Shown here piece by piece: positions 16,187 to 24,474 of a stretch of 29,115 bases of DNA (position 1 is its first letter; every line of letters begins with the position of its first letter). The stretch comes from Rothia sp. HMSC078H08. Its GTDB lineage: Bacteria; Actinomycetota; Actinomycetes; Actinomycetales; Micrococcaceae. The stretch is from the NCBI RefSeq assembly GCF_001808955.1, contig NZ_KV795243.1:124972-154086 (forward strand). Direction: 5' to 3'. The position numbers were made by a program, and so were the translations under genes. The notes under the pieces are model-generated. The model did no database searches and was not told the DNA's origin. It saw only the letters and a list, made by a program, of their open reading frames with translations.

Positions 16187-16207
16187 AGTTTTTTGAAAAC
16201 TATTGCC

Positions 16208-16219
16208 AAAACCGGTTTT
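16208..16219. repeat. 12-bp perfect palindrome next to the heme operators
   Basis: AAAACCGGTTTT sits immediately 5' of the first GTGACA-N3-TGTCAT site. The flanking CC and TGG extend it imperfectly. Its right half (GGTTTTTGG) is repeated before the second site as GGTTTTGG, so it may be part of the operator unit. Confidence 0.35.
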
Positions 16220-16221
16220 TG

Positions 16222-16236
16222 GTGACAATATGTCAT
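16222..16236. promoter_or_regulatory. Operator site 1, GTGACA-ATA-TGTCAT (HrtR-like)
   Basis: A 15-bp near-palindrome (5 perfect pairs around a 3-nt centre, with a G-T at the outer position). It resembles the operator of the heme-sensing TetR repressor HrtR of Lactococcus, which I recall as ATGACA-N3-TGTCAT. It is one of two copies 27 bp apart, centre to centre, between htaA and hmuO. Confidence 0.55.
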
Positions 16237-16248
16237 TATCAGGTTTTG

Positions 16249-16263
16249 GTGACATTGTGTCAC
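16249..16263. promoter_or_regulatory. Operator site 2, GTGACA-TTG-TGTCAC (HrtR-like)
   Basis: A perfect 6-3-6 palindrome preceded by GGTTTTG, like site 1. It lies 45-59 nt upstream of the hmuO ATG, where it would overlap or abut the hmuO promoter (a TATTGT -10-like hexamer is at 16273-16278). A repressor bound here should block hmuO. Confidence 0.6.
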
Positions 16264-16307
16264 TAAAACATTTATTGTTCACCCACAAGTCACTTTAGGA
16301 ACTCACA

Positions 16308-16970
16308 ATGACCGTGATCGCCCCCGAAACCACCCAGGAACGCTTCTCCGCACACCTGAAGGAAAGCACCAAGCACGTCCACGACAACGCCGAACATTCC
16401 ACCTTCATGGAAGACCTCATGGGCGGCTCCCTCAACACCGAGGCATACCTGCGCCTCATCAACCAGTACGTGCACATCTACGAAGCACTCGAAGCGGTCT
16501 CCGAACACTACCGCGCAGAACCCAACCCCATCACCGACCCCTTCACCCACCCCGGCCTCGACCGCGCAGAATACATCCGCGCAGACATCCGCGCACTCGG
16601 CCAGGACGGCGACATCGACGCGCCCCTGCCCGCAACCGCAGAATACGTAGAGCGTATCCGCGCCACCATCAACTCCCCCGAACGCTACCTGGCCCACCAC
16701 TACCTGCGCTACCTCGGCGACCTCTCCGGCGGCCAGGCAGTCGCAGCGCTGGTCACCCGCCACTACGGCATCCCCGCAGAAGCGCTGAGCATGTACCGCT
16801 TCACCGAACTGCCCAAGCCCAAGGTCTTCAAGGACGGCTACCGCGAACTGCTCGACAACGCACCCCTGACCGACGAACAGCGCGAAGCCCTCATCGAAGA
16901 GTGCATCGAAGGCTTCCGCATCAACGCCTCCCTGTTCGCGCAGCTGGGCCGCAAGGTCGCCGAGGCATAA
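16308..16970 (+). CDS. hmuO: Heme oxygenase HmuO
   Basis: Cytoplasmic heme oxygenase (220 aa, normal length) that cleaves heme to biliverdin, CO and ferrous iron with reductant and oxygen. The proximal-ligand segment KHVHDNAEHSTFM puts the heme-iron ligand at His25; it aligns with the AHEKAEHSTFM segment of corynebacterial HmuO (His20 there). The distal helix motif GDLSGGQ is at 137-143. The start is ATG at 16308 with AGGA 8 nt upstream. It is transcribed divergently from the HtaA-like gene across a 237-nt region holding the iron box and two HrtR-like palindromes. It is followed by a bidirectional terminator. Codon choice is strikingly biased to C at third positions, as in highly expressed genes of such genomes. 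Confidence 0.96.
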   Translation: MTVIAPETTQERFSAHLKESTKHVHDNAEHSTFMEDLMGGSLNTEAYLRLINQYVHIYEALEAVSEHYRAEPNPITDPFTHPGLDRAEYIRADIRALGQDGDIDAPLPATAEYVERIRATINSPERYLAHHYLRYLGDLSGGQAVAALVTRHYGIPAEALSMYRFTELPKPKVFKDGYRELLDNAPLTDEQREALIEECIEGFRINASLFAQLGRKVAEA

Positions 16971-17046
16971 ACCCAGAACGCGCATCAACAGAACGCCTCA
17001 ACGCACAACCTCTCACCGCTCAATGCACAAGCCCGCGGGCATAACA

Positions 17047-17082
17047 AAAGGGGCGGATGCTTTCACAAGCATCCGCCCCTTT
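17047..17082. terminator. Bidirectional terminator between hmuO and purL
   Basis: A 16-bp perfect stem (17047-17062 with 17067-17082) with loop TCAC, A-rich on the left and T-rich on the right. It serves hmuO (+) and purL (-). Confidence 0.92.
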
Positions 17083-17109
17083 CGGCGTTAGTCTCAAACT
17101 AGTCGAAGA

Positions 17110-19428
17110 CTAGCCCTTCGCAACCTCACCGAAGTAAGAAGCGAGAGTACCCTCGTGAGCTGCACGCAGCTCATCCAGGTCAATGGAAACCTCATCCTGG
17201 AAGTCCAGAGCGTTCGACGCAGCATCCACCACACCAATACGTGCGAAGGGGAACTGGCGAGCGGTGCACATATCCTTGAAGCGCACCTCCTCAGAACGCG
17301 GAACCGAAACCACAACGCGGCCCAGGGACTCCGAGAACAGCAGGGTGAACAGGTCCACGCCGTCACGCTCAGCAACCTCACCCAGACCAATGCGGGCACC
17401 GGTGTTGAAACGCAGGCAAGCCTCCGACAGAGCCGCAGCCAGACCACCAGCAGACACGTCGTGCGCGGCATCAATCATGCCGTCACGAGACATGTTCACC
17501 AGCATGTCACCCAGCTGACGCTCCAGAGCCAGATCAACCTTCGGCGGCTGACCGCCCAGGTGACCCTTGAAACGAGCCCACTCGGAGCCGTCCAGCTCAT
17601 CACGGGTAGTACCCAGCAGGTAAATCGCCTGACCGTCGTGCTCAGGAGCCCAACCCGACGGGGTGCGGCGGGTGACGTCATCCATAACGCCCATCATCGC
17701 CACCACGGGGGTCGGGTTAATAGCCTTGCCACCGGTCTGGTTGTACAGGGACACGTTACCGCCGGTTACCGGAACACCCAGCTCCATGCAGCCATCAGCC
17801 AGGCCGCGAACAGCCTCAGCGAACTGCCACATGACGTCCGGATCCTCGGGAGAACCGAAGTTCAGGCAGTCAGACACAGCCACGGGGCGTGCACCAACGG
17901 TCGCAACGTTACGGTACGCCTCAGCCAAGGACGCGCGAGCACCCTCGTACGGATCCAGGTAGGTGAAACGCGGGGAGGCGTCGGTCGCCAGAGCAACACC
18001 GAGGTTGGTGTTCTCGTCCACGCGCACCACGCCGCCGTCGTCCGGCATGGACAGGGCGGTGTTGCCCTGAACGTAGCGGTCGTACTGGTTGGTGATCCAG
18101 GACTTGGAGCACATGTTCGGGGACGCCATGAACGCCTTGATTGCCTCGCCCAGCTCCTTACCGCGCGGGCGGGAATTGTCGGCAGCCGAACCGGTGAAGT
18201 GGTTAGCCTGGACGTCATCCTGCCACTCGGGGCGTGCGTAAGGACGCTCGTAGGTCGGGCCGTCGTGCGCGACGGTGCGGGGGTCAACATCCACGATGAC
18301 CTCGCCGTCCCACTCGATGACCAGGCGGCCAGAGTTGGTGACCTCACCGAGGAAGGAGTACTCCACGCCCCACTTGTTCATGATCGCTTCGAAGCGCTCC
18401 ACGTTCTCGGGGGAGACAACAGCCATCATGCGTTCCTGAGACTCAGACATCAGAATCTCGCCCGGGGTCAGGGTGGGGTCACGCAACAGAACCTTGGTCA
18501 GGTCGACGTGCATGCCGCCCTCACCATTAGAAGCCAGCTCGCTGGTTGCGCAGGAAATACCCGCAGCGCCCAGGTCCTGAATACCCTCAACCACGGAGCC
18601 CTTGAACAGCTCCAGGCAGCACTCAATCAGAACCTTCTCAGCGAAGGGGTCGCCCACCTGAACGGCAGGACGCTTCGAGGGCTTGGTGTCATCGAAAGAC
18701 TCGGACGCCAGCACCGACGCACCGCCGATACCGTCGCCACCGGTACGTGCACCGAAGAGGACAACCTTGTTGCCCACACCCGATGCGTTCGCCAGGCGGA
18801 TGTCCTCGTGGCGCATAATGCCCACAGCCAGTGCGTTGACCAGCGGGTTTGCCTGGTAGCAGGAATCAAACTCAACCTCGCCGCCAATGTTCGGCAGGCC
18901 CAGGGAGTTACCGTAACCACCAATACCGGCAACCACGCCGCCAATAACGCGGGCAGTGTCCGGGTGATCAATCGCGCCGAAACGCAGCGGGTCCATCACC
19001 GCAATCGGGCGGGCACCCATCGAAATAATGTCACGCACAATACCGCCCACACCGGTCGCAGCACCCTGGTAAGGCTCCACGTACGAGGGGTGGTTGTGGG
19101 ACTCAATCTTGAAGGTAACAGCCCAGCCGTCACCAATATCGGTCACACCGGCGTTCTCACCGATACCGACCATCAGGTCCTTCTTCATCTCATCGGTGAC
19201 CTTCGCACCGAACTGCTTCAGATGAACCTTAGAAGACTTGTAGGAGCAGTGCTCGGACCACATGACCGAGTACATTGCCAGCTCAGCCGCGGTAGGACGG
19301 CGACCAAGAATCTCCTTAATATCCTCGAACTCGTTCTCCTTCAGACCCAGTTCAGCCCAGGGGAGTTCGGTGTCCGGGGTTGCCGCCGCGTGCTCGACGG
19401 TGTCGAGGTTAAACTGCTTTTCGCTCAT
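17110..19428 (-). CDS. purL: Phosphoribosylformylglycinamidine synthase subunit PurL
   Basis: ATP-dependent FGAM synthase large subunit of the small-PurL type (772 aa), step four of de novo purine synthesis. It works with PurQ (glutaminase) and PurS. Visible motifs are [12 protein letters not shown] (active-site His60), [28 protein letters not shown] (from about 107), [13 protein letters not shown], and in the second half [25 protein letters not shown] and [15 protein letters not shown]. These are the duplicated AIR-synthase halves. It is last of the purS-purQ-purL operon, with 25 nt between the purQ stop and its ATG at 19428. A bidirectional terminator follows. Confidence 0.97.
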   Translation of the reverse strand: MSEKQFNLDTVEHAAATPDTELPWAELGLKENEFEDIKEILGRRPTAAELAMYSVMWSEHCSYKSSKVHLKQFGAKVTDEMKKDLMVGIGENAGVTDIGDGWAVTFKIESHNHPSYVEPYQGAATGVGGIVRDIISMGARPIAVMDPLRFGAIDHPDTARVIGGVVAGIGGYGNSLGLPNIGGEVEFDSCYQANPLVNALAVGIMRHEDIRLANASGVGNKVVLFGARTGGDGIGGASVLASESFDDTKPSKRPAVQVGDPFAEKVLIECCLELFKGSVVEGIQDLGAAGISCATSELASNGEGGMHVDLTKVLLRDPTLTPGEILMSESQERMMAVVSPENVERFEAIMNKWGVEYSFLGEVTNSGRLVIEWDGEVIVDVDPRTVAHDGPTYERPYARPEWQDDVQANHFTGSAADNSRPRGKELGEAIKAFMASPNMCSKSWITNQYDRYVQGNTALSMPDDGGVVRVDENTNLGVALATDASPRFTYLDPYEGARASLAEAYRNVATVGARPVAVSDCLNFGSPEDPDVMWQFAEAVRGLADGCMELGVPVTGGNVSLYNQTGGKAINPTPVVAMMGVMDDVTRRTPSGWAPEHDGQAIYLLGTTRDELDGSEWARFKGHLGGQPPKVDLALERQLGDMLVNMSRDGMIDAAHDVSAGGLAAALSEACLRFNTGARIGLGEVAERDGVDLFTLLFSESLGRVVVSVPRSEEVRFKDMCTARQFPFARIGVVDAASNALDFQDEVSIDLDELRAAHEGTLASYFGEVAKG

Positions 19429-19453
19429 AACTTCTTAGAATCCTTGTCGTGCG

Positions 19454-20266
19454 TTAGCGGGCGTTAATCAGGTTGGCAAGAACCGAGGTGAATACGCCGA
19501 GACCGTCGGCGCCACCGCGCAGAGAAACCTCACCAAAACCGGAAGAGGAAGGACCGAAGCCAGGTTCCACAGCGTGCTCCGGGTGCGGCATCAGACCGAC
19601 CACGTTACCGCGCTCATTGCTGATACCAGCAATGTCGTTACGGGAACCGTTCGGGTTGAAACCAACGTAGCGGAACACCACGCGGCCCTCAGCCTCCAGC
19701 GCCTCCAGAGTCTTCGGATCAGCAACGTACTGACCGTCCTGGTTCTTCAGGGGGACGACAATCTCCTGGCCAGCAGCGTAGTTGCTCGTCCAGGAGGTGG
19801 AGTTATTCTCAATGCGCAGAATCTGGTCACGGCAAATGAACTTGCGGTGATCGTTCTTAATCATCGAACCGGGCAGCAGGTGAGACTCAGTCAGAATCTG
19901 GAAACCATTGCAAATACCCAGAACAGGCAGGGGAGCAGAACCGGAGGTACCAGCAGCGTTAGCGGCATCAATCACCGAACGCATCACAGGAGCCTTCGCA
20001 GCAATAGCGCCAGCACGCAGGTAGTCACCGTAGGAGAAACCGCCAGGAATAATGACGGCATCAACGTTCTTCAAATCAGCGTCGTCGTGCCACAGCTCAA
20101 CGACGGTACCGCCAGCCAGACGGACAGCACGTGCAGCGTCACGGTCATCCAGGGTGCCGGGGAAAGTCACCACGCCAACGCGTGCATCAGCGAAAGCGGG
20201 GTTCGGAGAATAAGTAGAAAAGTCGCCAACCAGGGGGACTTCAGTAGGTGCGAGGGACTCAGCCAT
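19454..20266 (-). CDS. purQ: Phosphoribosylformylglycinamidine synthase glutaminase PurQ
   Basis: Class I glutamine amidotransferase subunit (270 aa) that supplies ammonia to PurL. The nucleophile is Cys119 in LGICNGFQ; the catalytic His228 and Glu230 are in LMPHPEH. The start ATG at 20266 lies 5 nt after the purS stop. The core family sequence ([19 protein letters not shown]) begins only at residue 29, so there is an N-terminal extension of about 27 residues ([20 protein letters not shown]...) that most PurQ proteins lack. No better internal ATG is visible between it and the core. Confidence 0.96.
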   Translation of the reverse strand: MAESLAPTEVPLVGDFSTYSPNPAFADARVGVVTFPGTLDDRDAARAVRLAGGTVVELWHDDADLKNVDAVIIPGGFSYGDYLRAGAIAAKAPVMRSVIDAANAAGTSGSAPLPVLGICNGFQILTESHLLPGSMIKNDHRKFICRDQILRIENNSTSWTSNYAAGQEIVVPLKNQDGQYVADPKTLEALEAEGRVVFRYVGFNPNGSRNDIAGISNERGNVVGLMPHPEHAVEPGFGPSSSGFGEVSLRGGADGLGVFTSVLANLINAR

Positions 20267-20271
20267 AAGTC

Positions 20272-20523
20272 TTAGTCCTCCAGAACCGAAACGTTCACAA
20301 CGTCTTCGATGACAGGGTTCGACAGCAGCTCTTCAGCAGCCTTGCGGGCAGCTGCGAGGTGCTCCTCAGTAGCCTCACCCTCGACGGTCAGCTCGAAGCG
20401 CTTACCCTGGCGAACATCCACGAAGGAATCAACGCCGATACGGGGCAGCTCGTGAGAAATAGCCTTACCCTGCGGGTCAAGAATTTCGGGCTTGAGCATA
20501 ACATCAACAACAATACGGGCCAT
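20272..20523 (-). CDS. purS: Phosphoribosylformylglycinamidine synthase subunit PurS
   Basis: Small bridging subunit (83 aa, normal length) that joins PurL and PurQ and helps pass ammonia. The sequence [22 protein letters not shown], then [15 protein letters not shown] and [12 protein letters not shown], is typical of PurS. The ATG at 20523 is chosen because AAGGAG lies 9 nt upstream and the family starts here; the open frame continues 16 codons further 5'. It is first gene of the purSQL operon. No PurR-type or purine riboswitch element was recognised in the 122 nt upstream. Confidence 0.95.
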   Translation of the reverse strand: MARIVVDVMLKPEILDPQGKAISHELPRIGVDSFVDVRQGKRFELTVEGEATEEHLAAARKAAEELLSNPVIEDVVNVSVLED

Positions 20524-20645
20524 GTGTGGGCACTCCTTGGGTGCGTGGGTTCTGTATGAGCCGTATCTCATCTTACCGTACTAACGACCGTAACGGGGGT
20601 ATGTGTTCGGTTGGTGGATACCCTAAGAGGCTCGAATCACGTCTT

Positions 20646-21596
20646 TTACGCCTCGAGGGGTGGAAGATAGCGCTCGCACACCTGCAACAGGCGCTCACGC
20701 AGCTCAATCGAACGCTCCGACAGCTCACGCTGAATCCGCACGTATTCGGCCTTACCCTCGGTGGTCTCCACCGGAATCGGCTCGTACCCCCAGCTGCGAA
20801 TATCGTAGGGGGCTGCGCGCATATCCAGTTCGCGCGCATCCCACGCCAGGTCGAAACAATCCATGACCAGGGTCGAATCAACCAGCGGTAGCAACTTATA
20901 CGCCCACTTGTACACGTCCATATTCGCGTGCAGGCACGCGGGCTGCTCCAGGACGCGCTGCAACTCGCGGGTCGGCTGCAGTTCGTTCATCGGTGCCGCC
21001 TGCGGCATGAAGAAACGGAACGCATCAAAGTGCGAGCAGCGGATGCGGTGCTCCTCCACCACACGGTCCGTGCCCTCCGCACCCAGGCGCAGCTGTAGGT
21101 AGTCGTGGCGGATATTGTTCTCCACCGACTTGTACGCCATCGCCCACTCGTGCATGCCGAAGCAACCGAACTGGCCCTTCTTTGCGGCCGTGTTACGCAG
21201 GATCTCGTGGGTGAAGGCGAGGGCGGTGGCGCGGCGCTCCACGAAGTCGGTGACGTCCACGGTGACGGCGGAGGCGGCATTCACCTGGGCGCGCGCCACC
21301 TGCAGGGAGCAACCAGCCTCAAGGAGTTCCTGCTCGGTTGCGGGCCGGTAAAAACGCCAGGAGGCGCGCTCGGGCGCATCCAGCAGGATGATGCCGGCTC
21401 CGGGGTGCCAGCGCTTAAACTGGCCGGGTTTGAGCGTGTAGTAGGTGAAGAGGAAGTCCTCCACGGGGTGCACTTCGTGGCGGGCGCGACGCTGCGCAAA
21501 CGGGTCGGCGTAGCGGCCGGCACGCGCCTCATGGGCGGCCGCGGCGGCACGCCATTGACGGGCTTCCATCACCGGGGAAAATACAACACTACTCAT
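20646..21596 (-). CDS. Conserved actinobacterial protein, usually annotated 3-methyladenine DNA glycosylase
   Basis: A 316-aa soluble protein with no signal or membrane segment. Recognisable stretches are HPVEDFLFTYYTLKPGQFKRWHPG, CFGMHEWAMAYK, RCSHFDAFRFF and ACLHANMDVYKWAYKLLPLVDS. They match from memory an actinobacterial family carrying the label 3-methyladenine DNA glycosylase. I see no helix-hairpin-helix Gly/Pro-Asp or AlkA-type motif that would prove glycosylase activity; several conserved His, Cys and Trp residues suggest a metal- or ligand-binding enzyme. The start is ATG at 21596. It has no Shine-Dalgarno, but a TAGGCT -10-like hexamer ends 6 nt upstream, so the mRNA may be leaderless. 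It stands alone between purS and the toxin-antitoxin pair. Confidence 0.75.
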   Translation of the reverse strand: MSSVVFSPVMEARQWRAAAAAHEARAGRYADPFAQRRARHEVHPVEDFLFTYYTLKPGQFKRWHPGAGIILLDAPERASWRFYRPATEQELLEAGCSLQVARAQVNAASAVTVDVTDFVERRATALAFTHEILRNTAAKKGQFGCFGMHEWAMAYKSVENNIRHDYLQLRLGAEGTDRVVEEHRIRCSHFDAFRFFMPQAAPMNELQPTRELQRVLEQPACLHANMDVYKWAYKLLPLVDSTLVMDCFDLAWDARELDMRAAPYDIRSWGYEPIPVETTEGKAEYVRIQRELSERSIELRERLLQVCERYLPPLEA

Positions 21597-21648
21597 GCTT
21601 CTAGCCTAAACGATGCTGTGACAAGGTAGTGGACGTAGCAATGTCTAT

Positions 21649-22308
21649 CTAGTTACTAGAAGACCGGGCTTTAAACTCACGTTCATAATCGTCAAACTGT
21701 GGGCTATTAATCACTGCAGTCCGAAGATAACGGGCAAATTGACCCGCTCCTGCTCGTTCAAGTGCGCGAGGAATATCAGTCTCCGTGAATCCCTTAGAGT
21801 GAGCATAAGATTCCTGGGAAAGATAGACCTCGGCAAATAAGGAGGGATGAGCGTATTCGGTGAATTGCATCAGAAAATCATCCGCGCTGAGTGTCTCATA
21901 ATTTTGAATATTCTGAGCTTCTTCCGTGGAAGCATAATCGAGCAGTTTGCGGTCATCGGTGACTAATGCGTGCATGCCGCCGTGTTGGGCGGCAGCATGC
22001 ACATGAAGATCGTTTATATCGGGAAAGCCAGCAACTGGTTCAACAGGGAAACCTGCGATTAGGGACTTGCAGGATGTCAGGATTTGTTGTTTCCATTTCT
22101 CAATTTTTGCATCATGAATCATTGGGTCCTTTCGGCGTGTGTGGTATCCAAACTCATCCATGATTCCGGTGGATACGTATGGAGCGAAAAATCTGTAGTC
22201 ACTCTCCTTTGTCAAAAGGAGAATCCAATCGCGAAGAGTCTTAGACATCAGAATGTTCGTATCCAGTAGGACAGATTCAGCATCTGATAATGTGCTCTCT
22301 TTTACCAC
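21649..22308 (-). CDS. PIN-domain toxin (putative ribonuclease)
   Basis: PIN-fold protein (219 aa), probably the ribonuclease toxin of a type II toxin-antitoxin pair. The acidic active-site set is visible: Asp16 in VLLDTNILMS, Glu52 in GIMDEFGYH, Asp100 in PDINDLHVHAAA and Asp118 in LVTDDRKLLDY. A C-terminal extension of about 75 residues (LSQESYAHSKGFTETDIPRALE...) goes beyond the usual ~140-aa PIN toxin; its role is unknown. The start is GTG at 22308 with GGAGG 6 nt upstream, overlapping the antitoxin stop by 7 nt. Base composition is clearly more AT-rich than the flanking housekeeping genes, suggesting horizontal acquisition. Target RNA cannot be inferred. Confidence 0.85.
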   Translation of the reverse strand: MVKESTLSDAESVLLDTNILMSKTLRDWILLLTKESDYRFFAPYVSTGIMDEFGYHTRRKDPMIHDAKIEKWKQQILTSCKSLIAGFPVEPVAGFPDINDLHVHAAAQHGGMHALVTDDRKLLDYASTEEAQNIQNYETLSADDFLMQFTEYAHPSLFAEVYLSQESYAHSKGFTETDIPRALERAGAGQFARYLRTAVINSPQFDDYEREFKARSSSN

Positions 22309-22766
22309 GCAGGTCCTCCGATAATGTCGTTGAGATTGTTCTCTTCCTCAAATTTCCAAAGATCTTTGAGAGCTTGTTCCTTCTGAGCGATGGTCTTCTC
22401 CAAAAGGGTCTTGCGGAAAACTTCTGCGTCCCCGGTGCGGATGCGGAAATGGCTTCCTACTTTGAACGCGGGGAGCTCGCCGGAACGAATAGCCTTCATA
22501 AGGGTCGGGCGTGAGATGCCAATGCGACGAGCTGCCATAGTAGTGGTCAAGTACTGTGGGTTGGTCTGAATCTCGATGCGCTGGCCCTGTGCTAAAGCAT
22601 GCAAAACCTGTTGAATAACTTGGCTAAGCGCATCACCGATTTCCTGGCTTTCATTCCCTGAAACGGTCAGAGTAACGGCAGTTTCGTTTGAGTCCCCGAG
22701 TAGCTTTTTTGCTTCGGTTTGGGCTTGATTAAGGGTTTCCTCCTGCAGGAGTTGGGTGTTGGGCAT
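22302..22766 (-). CDS. Helix-turn-helix (excisionase-family) antitoxin
   Basis: A 154-aa protein with an excisionase/MerR-like winged HTH at about 75-115 (YLTTTMAARRIGISRPTLMKAIRSGELPAF, then KVGSHFRIRTGD). An N-terminal ~70-residue region with no assigned fold precedes it, and a charged C-terminal helix follows (QKEQALKDLWKFEEENNLNDIIG) that could wrap the toxin. It directly precedes and overlaps the PIN toxin by 7 nt, the usual antitoxin-first order. The ATG at 22766 has AGGAAGGA 6 nt upstream. Autoregulation is likely: a perfect 11-bp inverted repeat lies over the -35 of its promoter. The pair is AT-richer than its surroundings. Confidence 0.85.
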   Translation of the reverse strand: MPNTQLLQEETLNQAQTEAKKLLGDSNETAVTLTVSGNESQEIGDALSQVIQQVLHALAQGQRIEIQTNPQYLTTTMAARRIGISRPTLMKAIRSGELPAFKVGSHFRIRTGDAEVFRKTLLEKTIAQKEQALKDLWKFEEENNLNDIIGGPAW

Positions 22767-22853
22767 CTTTGTTCCTTCCTTGTATTACTGGATTGCATTT
22801 GGTGCTTAGCTCAAGTAAGTTAGAACCTCGCAAAATGTAGTCCAGTAGCTATA

Positions 22854-22883
22854 ACTCTACCTTGTATCTGAAATAACTGTAAA
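22854..22883 (-). promoter_or_regulatory. Promoter of the toxin-antitoxin operon
   Basis: On the minus strand TTTACA (22883-22878) and TAGAGT (22859-22854) are separated by 18 nt, a good sigma-A match. It lies about 90 nt upstream of the antitoxin ATG. Confidence 0.5.
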
Positions 22884-22900
22884 GTGTTTCAGTTATTTCA
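22869..22900. promoter_or_regulatory. Perfect 11-bp inverted repeat, probable antitoxin operator
   Basis: TGAAATAACTG (22869-22879) and CAGTTATTTCA (22890-22900) are separated by 10 nt; half-site centres are 21 bp (two helical turns) apart. It overlaps the -35 hexamer, as expected for an autoregulatory operator bound by a dimer. Confidence 0.7.
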
Positions 22901-22916
22901 TTTGTAAACAGAAAAG

Positions 22917-22956
22917 GGGAGGGGCGGTGCTGAGAAAACCCAGCACCGCCCCTCCC
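22917..22956 (-). terminator. Rho-independent terminator of the aspartokinase gene
   Basis: A 16-bp perfect GC-rich stem (22917-22932 with 22941-22956) with an 8-nt loop. On the minus strand it is followed by CCTTTTCTGTTT. It lies 30 nt beyond the lysC stop codon. Confidence 0.92.
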
Positions 22957-22986
22957 GAAGCGTACAGCCCACAAACGAGCTAAACC

Positions 22987-24282
22987 CTAGCGGCCAGTAC
23001 CACCGTAAACAGTAGCCTCGCCCTCAGCATCCAGACCGAACGCAGTGTGCACCGCGCGAACAGCCTCATCCAGCTTGCTCAGCTCAGTAATCACCGAAAT
23101 ACGAATCTCAGAAGTCGAAATCATGTCAATGTTCACGCCAGCGTTAGACAGGGCCTCAAAGAAAGTGAACGAAACACCCGTGTTAGTCTTCATGCCTGCG
23201 CCAACCAGCGACAGCTTACCAACCGACTCGTTGTAAATAACCTCCTGGAAACCCAGCTCCGCCTTAGCATCCTCCAGCGCCTTCAGCGCGGTGGGGCCCT
23301 GATCCTGATCCAGGGTGAAGGAAATATCGGTCACGCCGGGGCGGTCAGTCGGCACGTTCTGAACAATCATGTCCAGGTTAACCTTCGCCTCATTAATCAG
23401 ACCGAACACCTTAGCTGCCGAACCGGGAACATCCGGAACACCAACAACAGTAATCTTTGCGCGGGTGCGATCATGCGCGACACCAGAAATCAGGGGCTGC
23501 TCCAAGGGAATCTCCTTCAGATGGGTGGGGGTCAGTTCCGCGGACTCCTCCGGAACCACAATAGTGCCTTCAAGGTTAGAGAACGAAGAACGCACGTGAA
23601 GCTTCAAATTAAAACGACGAGCATACTCAACACTGCGCAGGTGCAGAATCTTCGCACCGTTCGCCGCCATCTCCAGCATCTCTTCACTGGTGATGGTATC
23701 CAGCTTGTGCGCGGTCGGCACGATGCGCGGGTCGGCAGTGAAAACGCCGTCCACATCCGAGTAAATCTCGCACACATCAGCGTTCAGAGCAGCAGCCAGA
23801 GCAACAGCAGTCGTATCAGAACCGCCGCGGCCCAGAGTCGTAATATCGCCGCTCTGACGGTTCATACCCTGGAAACCGGCCACAATCGCAATATTTCCGG
23901 CCTCAATCGACTCACGGATACGCTCCGGGTTGACCTCCACCAGACGTGCAGAACCGTGCACGCCGTCGGTAATCATGCCAGCCTGAGAACCAGTGAAAGA
24001 CTGGGCCTTAGCACCCAGGTCGTTAATAGCCATCGACAGGATGGCAGTTGAAATGCGTTCACCGGCGGTCAGCAGCATGTCCAGCTCACGGGAAGGAGTG
24101 ACATTGCTGGTGACCTCTGCGGCAAGGTCGAGCAGCTCATCGGTGGTGTCACCCATAGCGGACACCACGACGACCACATCGTTACCTGCCTTCTGAGTGT
24201 CCACGACGCGGCGGGCAACGCGCTTTACGCCCTCCGCATCAGCTACGGAGGAACCGCCGAACTTTTGGACGATCAGGCTCAT
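22987..24282 (-). CDS. lysC: Aspartate kinase
   Basis: Phosphorylates aspartate, the first step towards lysine, threonine, methionine and diaminopimelate. The product (431 aa) has the kinase domain at about 1-250, with [19 protein letters not shown] at the N-terminus, LLTAGERIS, and the catalytic/nucleotide stretch [17 protein letters not shown] plus [17 protein letters not shown]. Two ACT domains follow (about 270-425; [17 protein letters not shown] and [22 protein letters not shown]), the usual sites of lysine/threonine feedback. The ATG at 24282 is chosen for GGAG 6 nt upstream; the frame is open 18 codons further. The aspartate-semialdehyde dehydrogenase gene, which often follows in actinobacteria, is absent: a terminator and the toxin-antitoxin pair come next. 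I did not find an obvious internal start for a separate beta subunit. Confidence 0.96.
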   Translation of the reverse strand: MSLIVQKFGGSSVADAEGVKRVARRVVDTQKAGNDVVVVVSAMGDTTDELLDLAAEVTSNVTPSRELDMLLTAGERISTAILSMAINDLGAKAQSFTGSQAGMITDGVHGSARLVEVNPERIRESIEAGNIAIVAGFQGMNRQSGDITTLGRGGSDTTAVALAAALNADVCEIYSDVDGVFTADPRIVPTAHKLDTITSEEMLEMAANGAKILHLRSVEYARRFNLKLHVRSSFSNLEGTIVVPEESAELTPTHLKEIPLEQPLISGVAHDRTRAKITVVGVPDVPGSAAKVFGLINEAKVNLDMIVQNVPTDRPGVTDISFTLDQDQGPTALKALEDAKAELGFQEVIYNESVGKLSLVGAGMKTNTGVSFTFFEALSNAGVNIDMISTSEIRISVITELSKLDEAVRAVHTAFGLDAEGEATVYGGTGR

Positions 24283-24335
24283 TGATATCTCCAGGTCAGT
24301 TACTTGTGTGCCACCGGCAGAGCGCCGGTTCCTCA

Positions 24336-24344
24336 CCTATAGTA
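24336..24344 (-). promoter_or_regulatory. Candidate -10 region for the aspartokinase gene
   Basis: On the minus strand TACTATAGG offers overlapping -10 hexamers (TACTAT, TATAGG) about 54 nt upstream of the lysC ATG. A small hairpin (ACCGGC/GCCGGT with loop AGAGC) lies between them. No good -35 is seen. The rest of the 192-nt recR-lysC gap shows nothing I can support. Confidence 0.3.
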
Positions 24345-24474
24345 GACGGCGTTCAGTCCGCACGGCTAACTAAGCCCCCGTATGTATTGATTCGTGGAAT
24401 ATTACCGAATGTTACGCGGGTCGTGGCGGGCCCGGGAGCGCGAACCCTACCGCGCACGTACTAGTGGTGGAAGG

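Noticed and set aside
16222..16263. CRP/GlxR-type sites (TGTGA-N6-TCACA)
   Set aside because: The half-sites GTGA and TCAC in the palindrome are 7 nt apart, not 6, and the leading T is missing. The TGACA-N3-TGTCA reading is exact.
16290..16988. 232-codon frame opposite hmuO
   Set aside because: Low-information Val/Gly/Phe/Cys composition; hmuO has the His25 and GDLSGGQ motifs and a Shine-Dalgarno.
17155..19467. 770-codon open frame opposite purL
   Set aside because: Same cause: antisense frame of a high-GC gene with no family motifs. PurL on the other strand is certain.
22987..23800. Internal start for an aspartokinase beta subunit
   Set aside because: In corynebacteria one exists near the first ACT domain. 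Here no ATG with a Shine-Dalgarno was evident at that place by eye.
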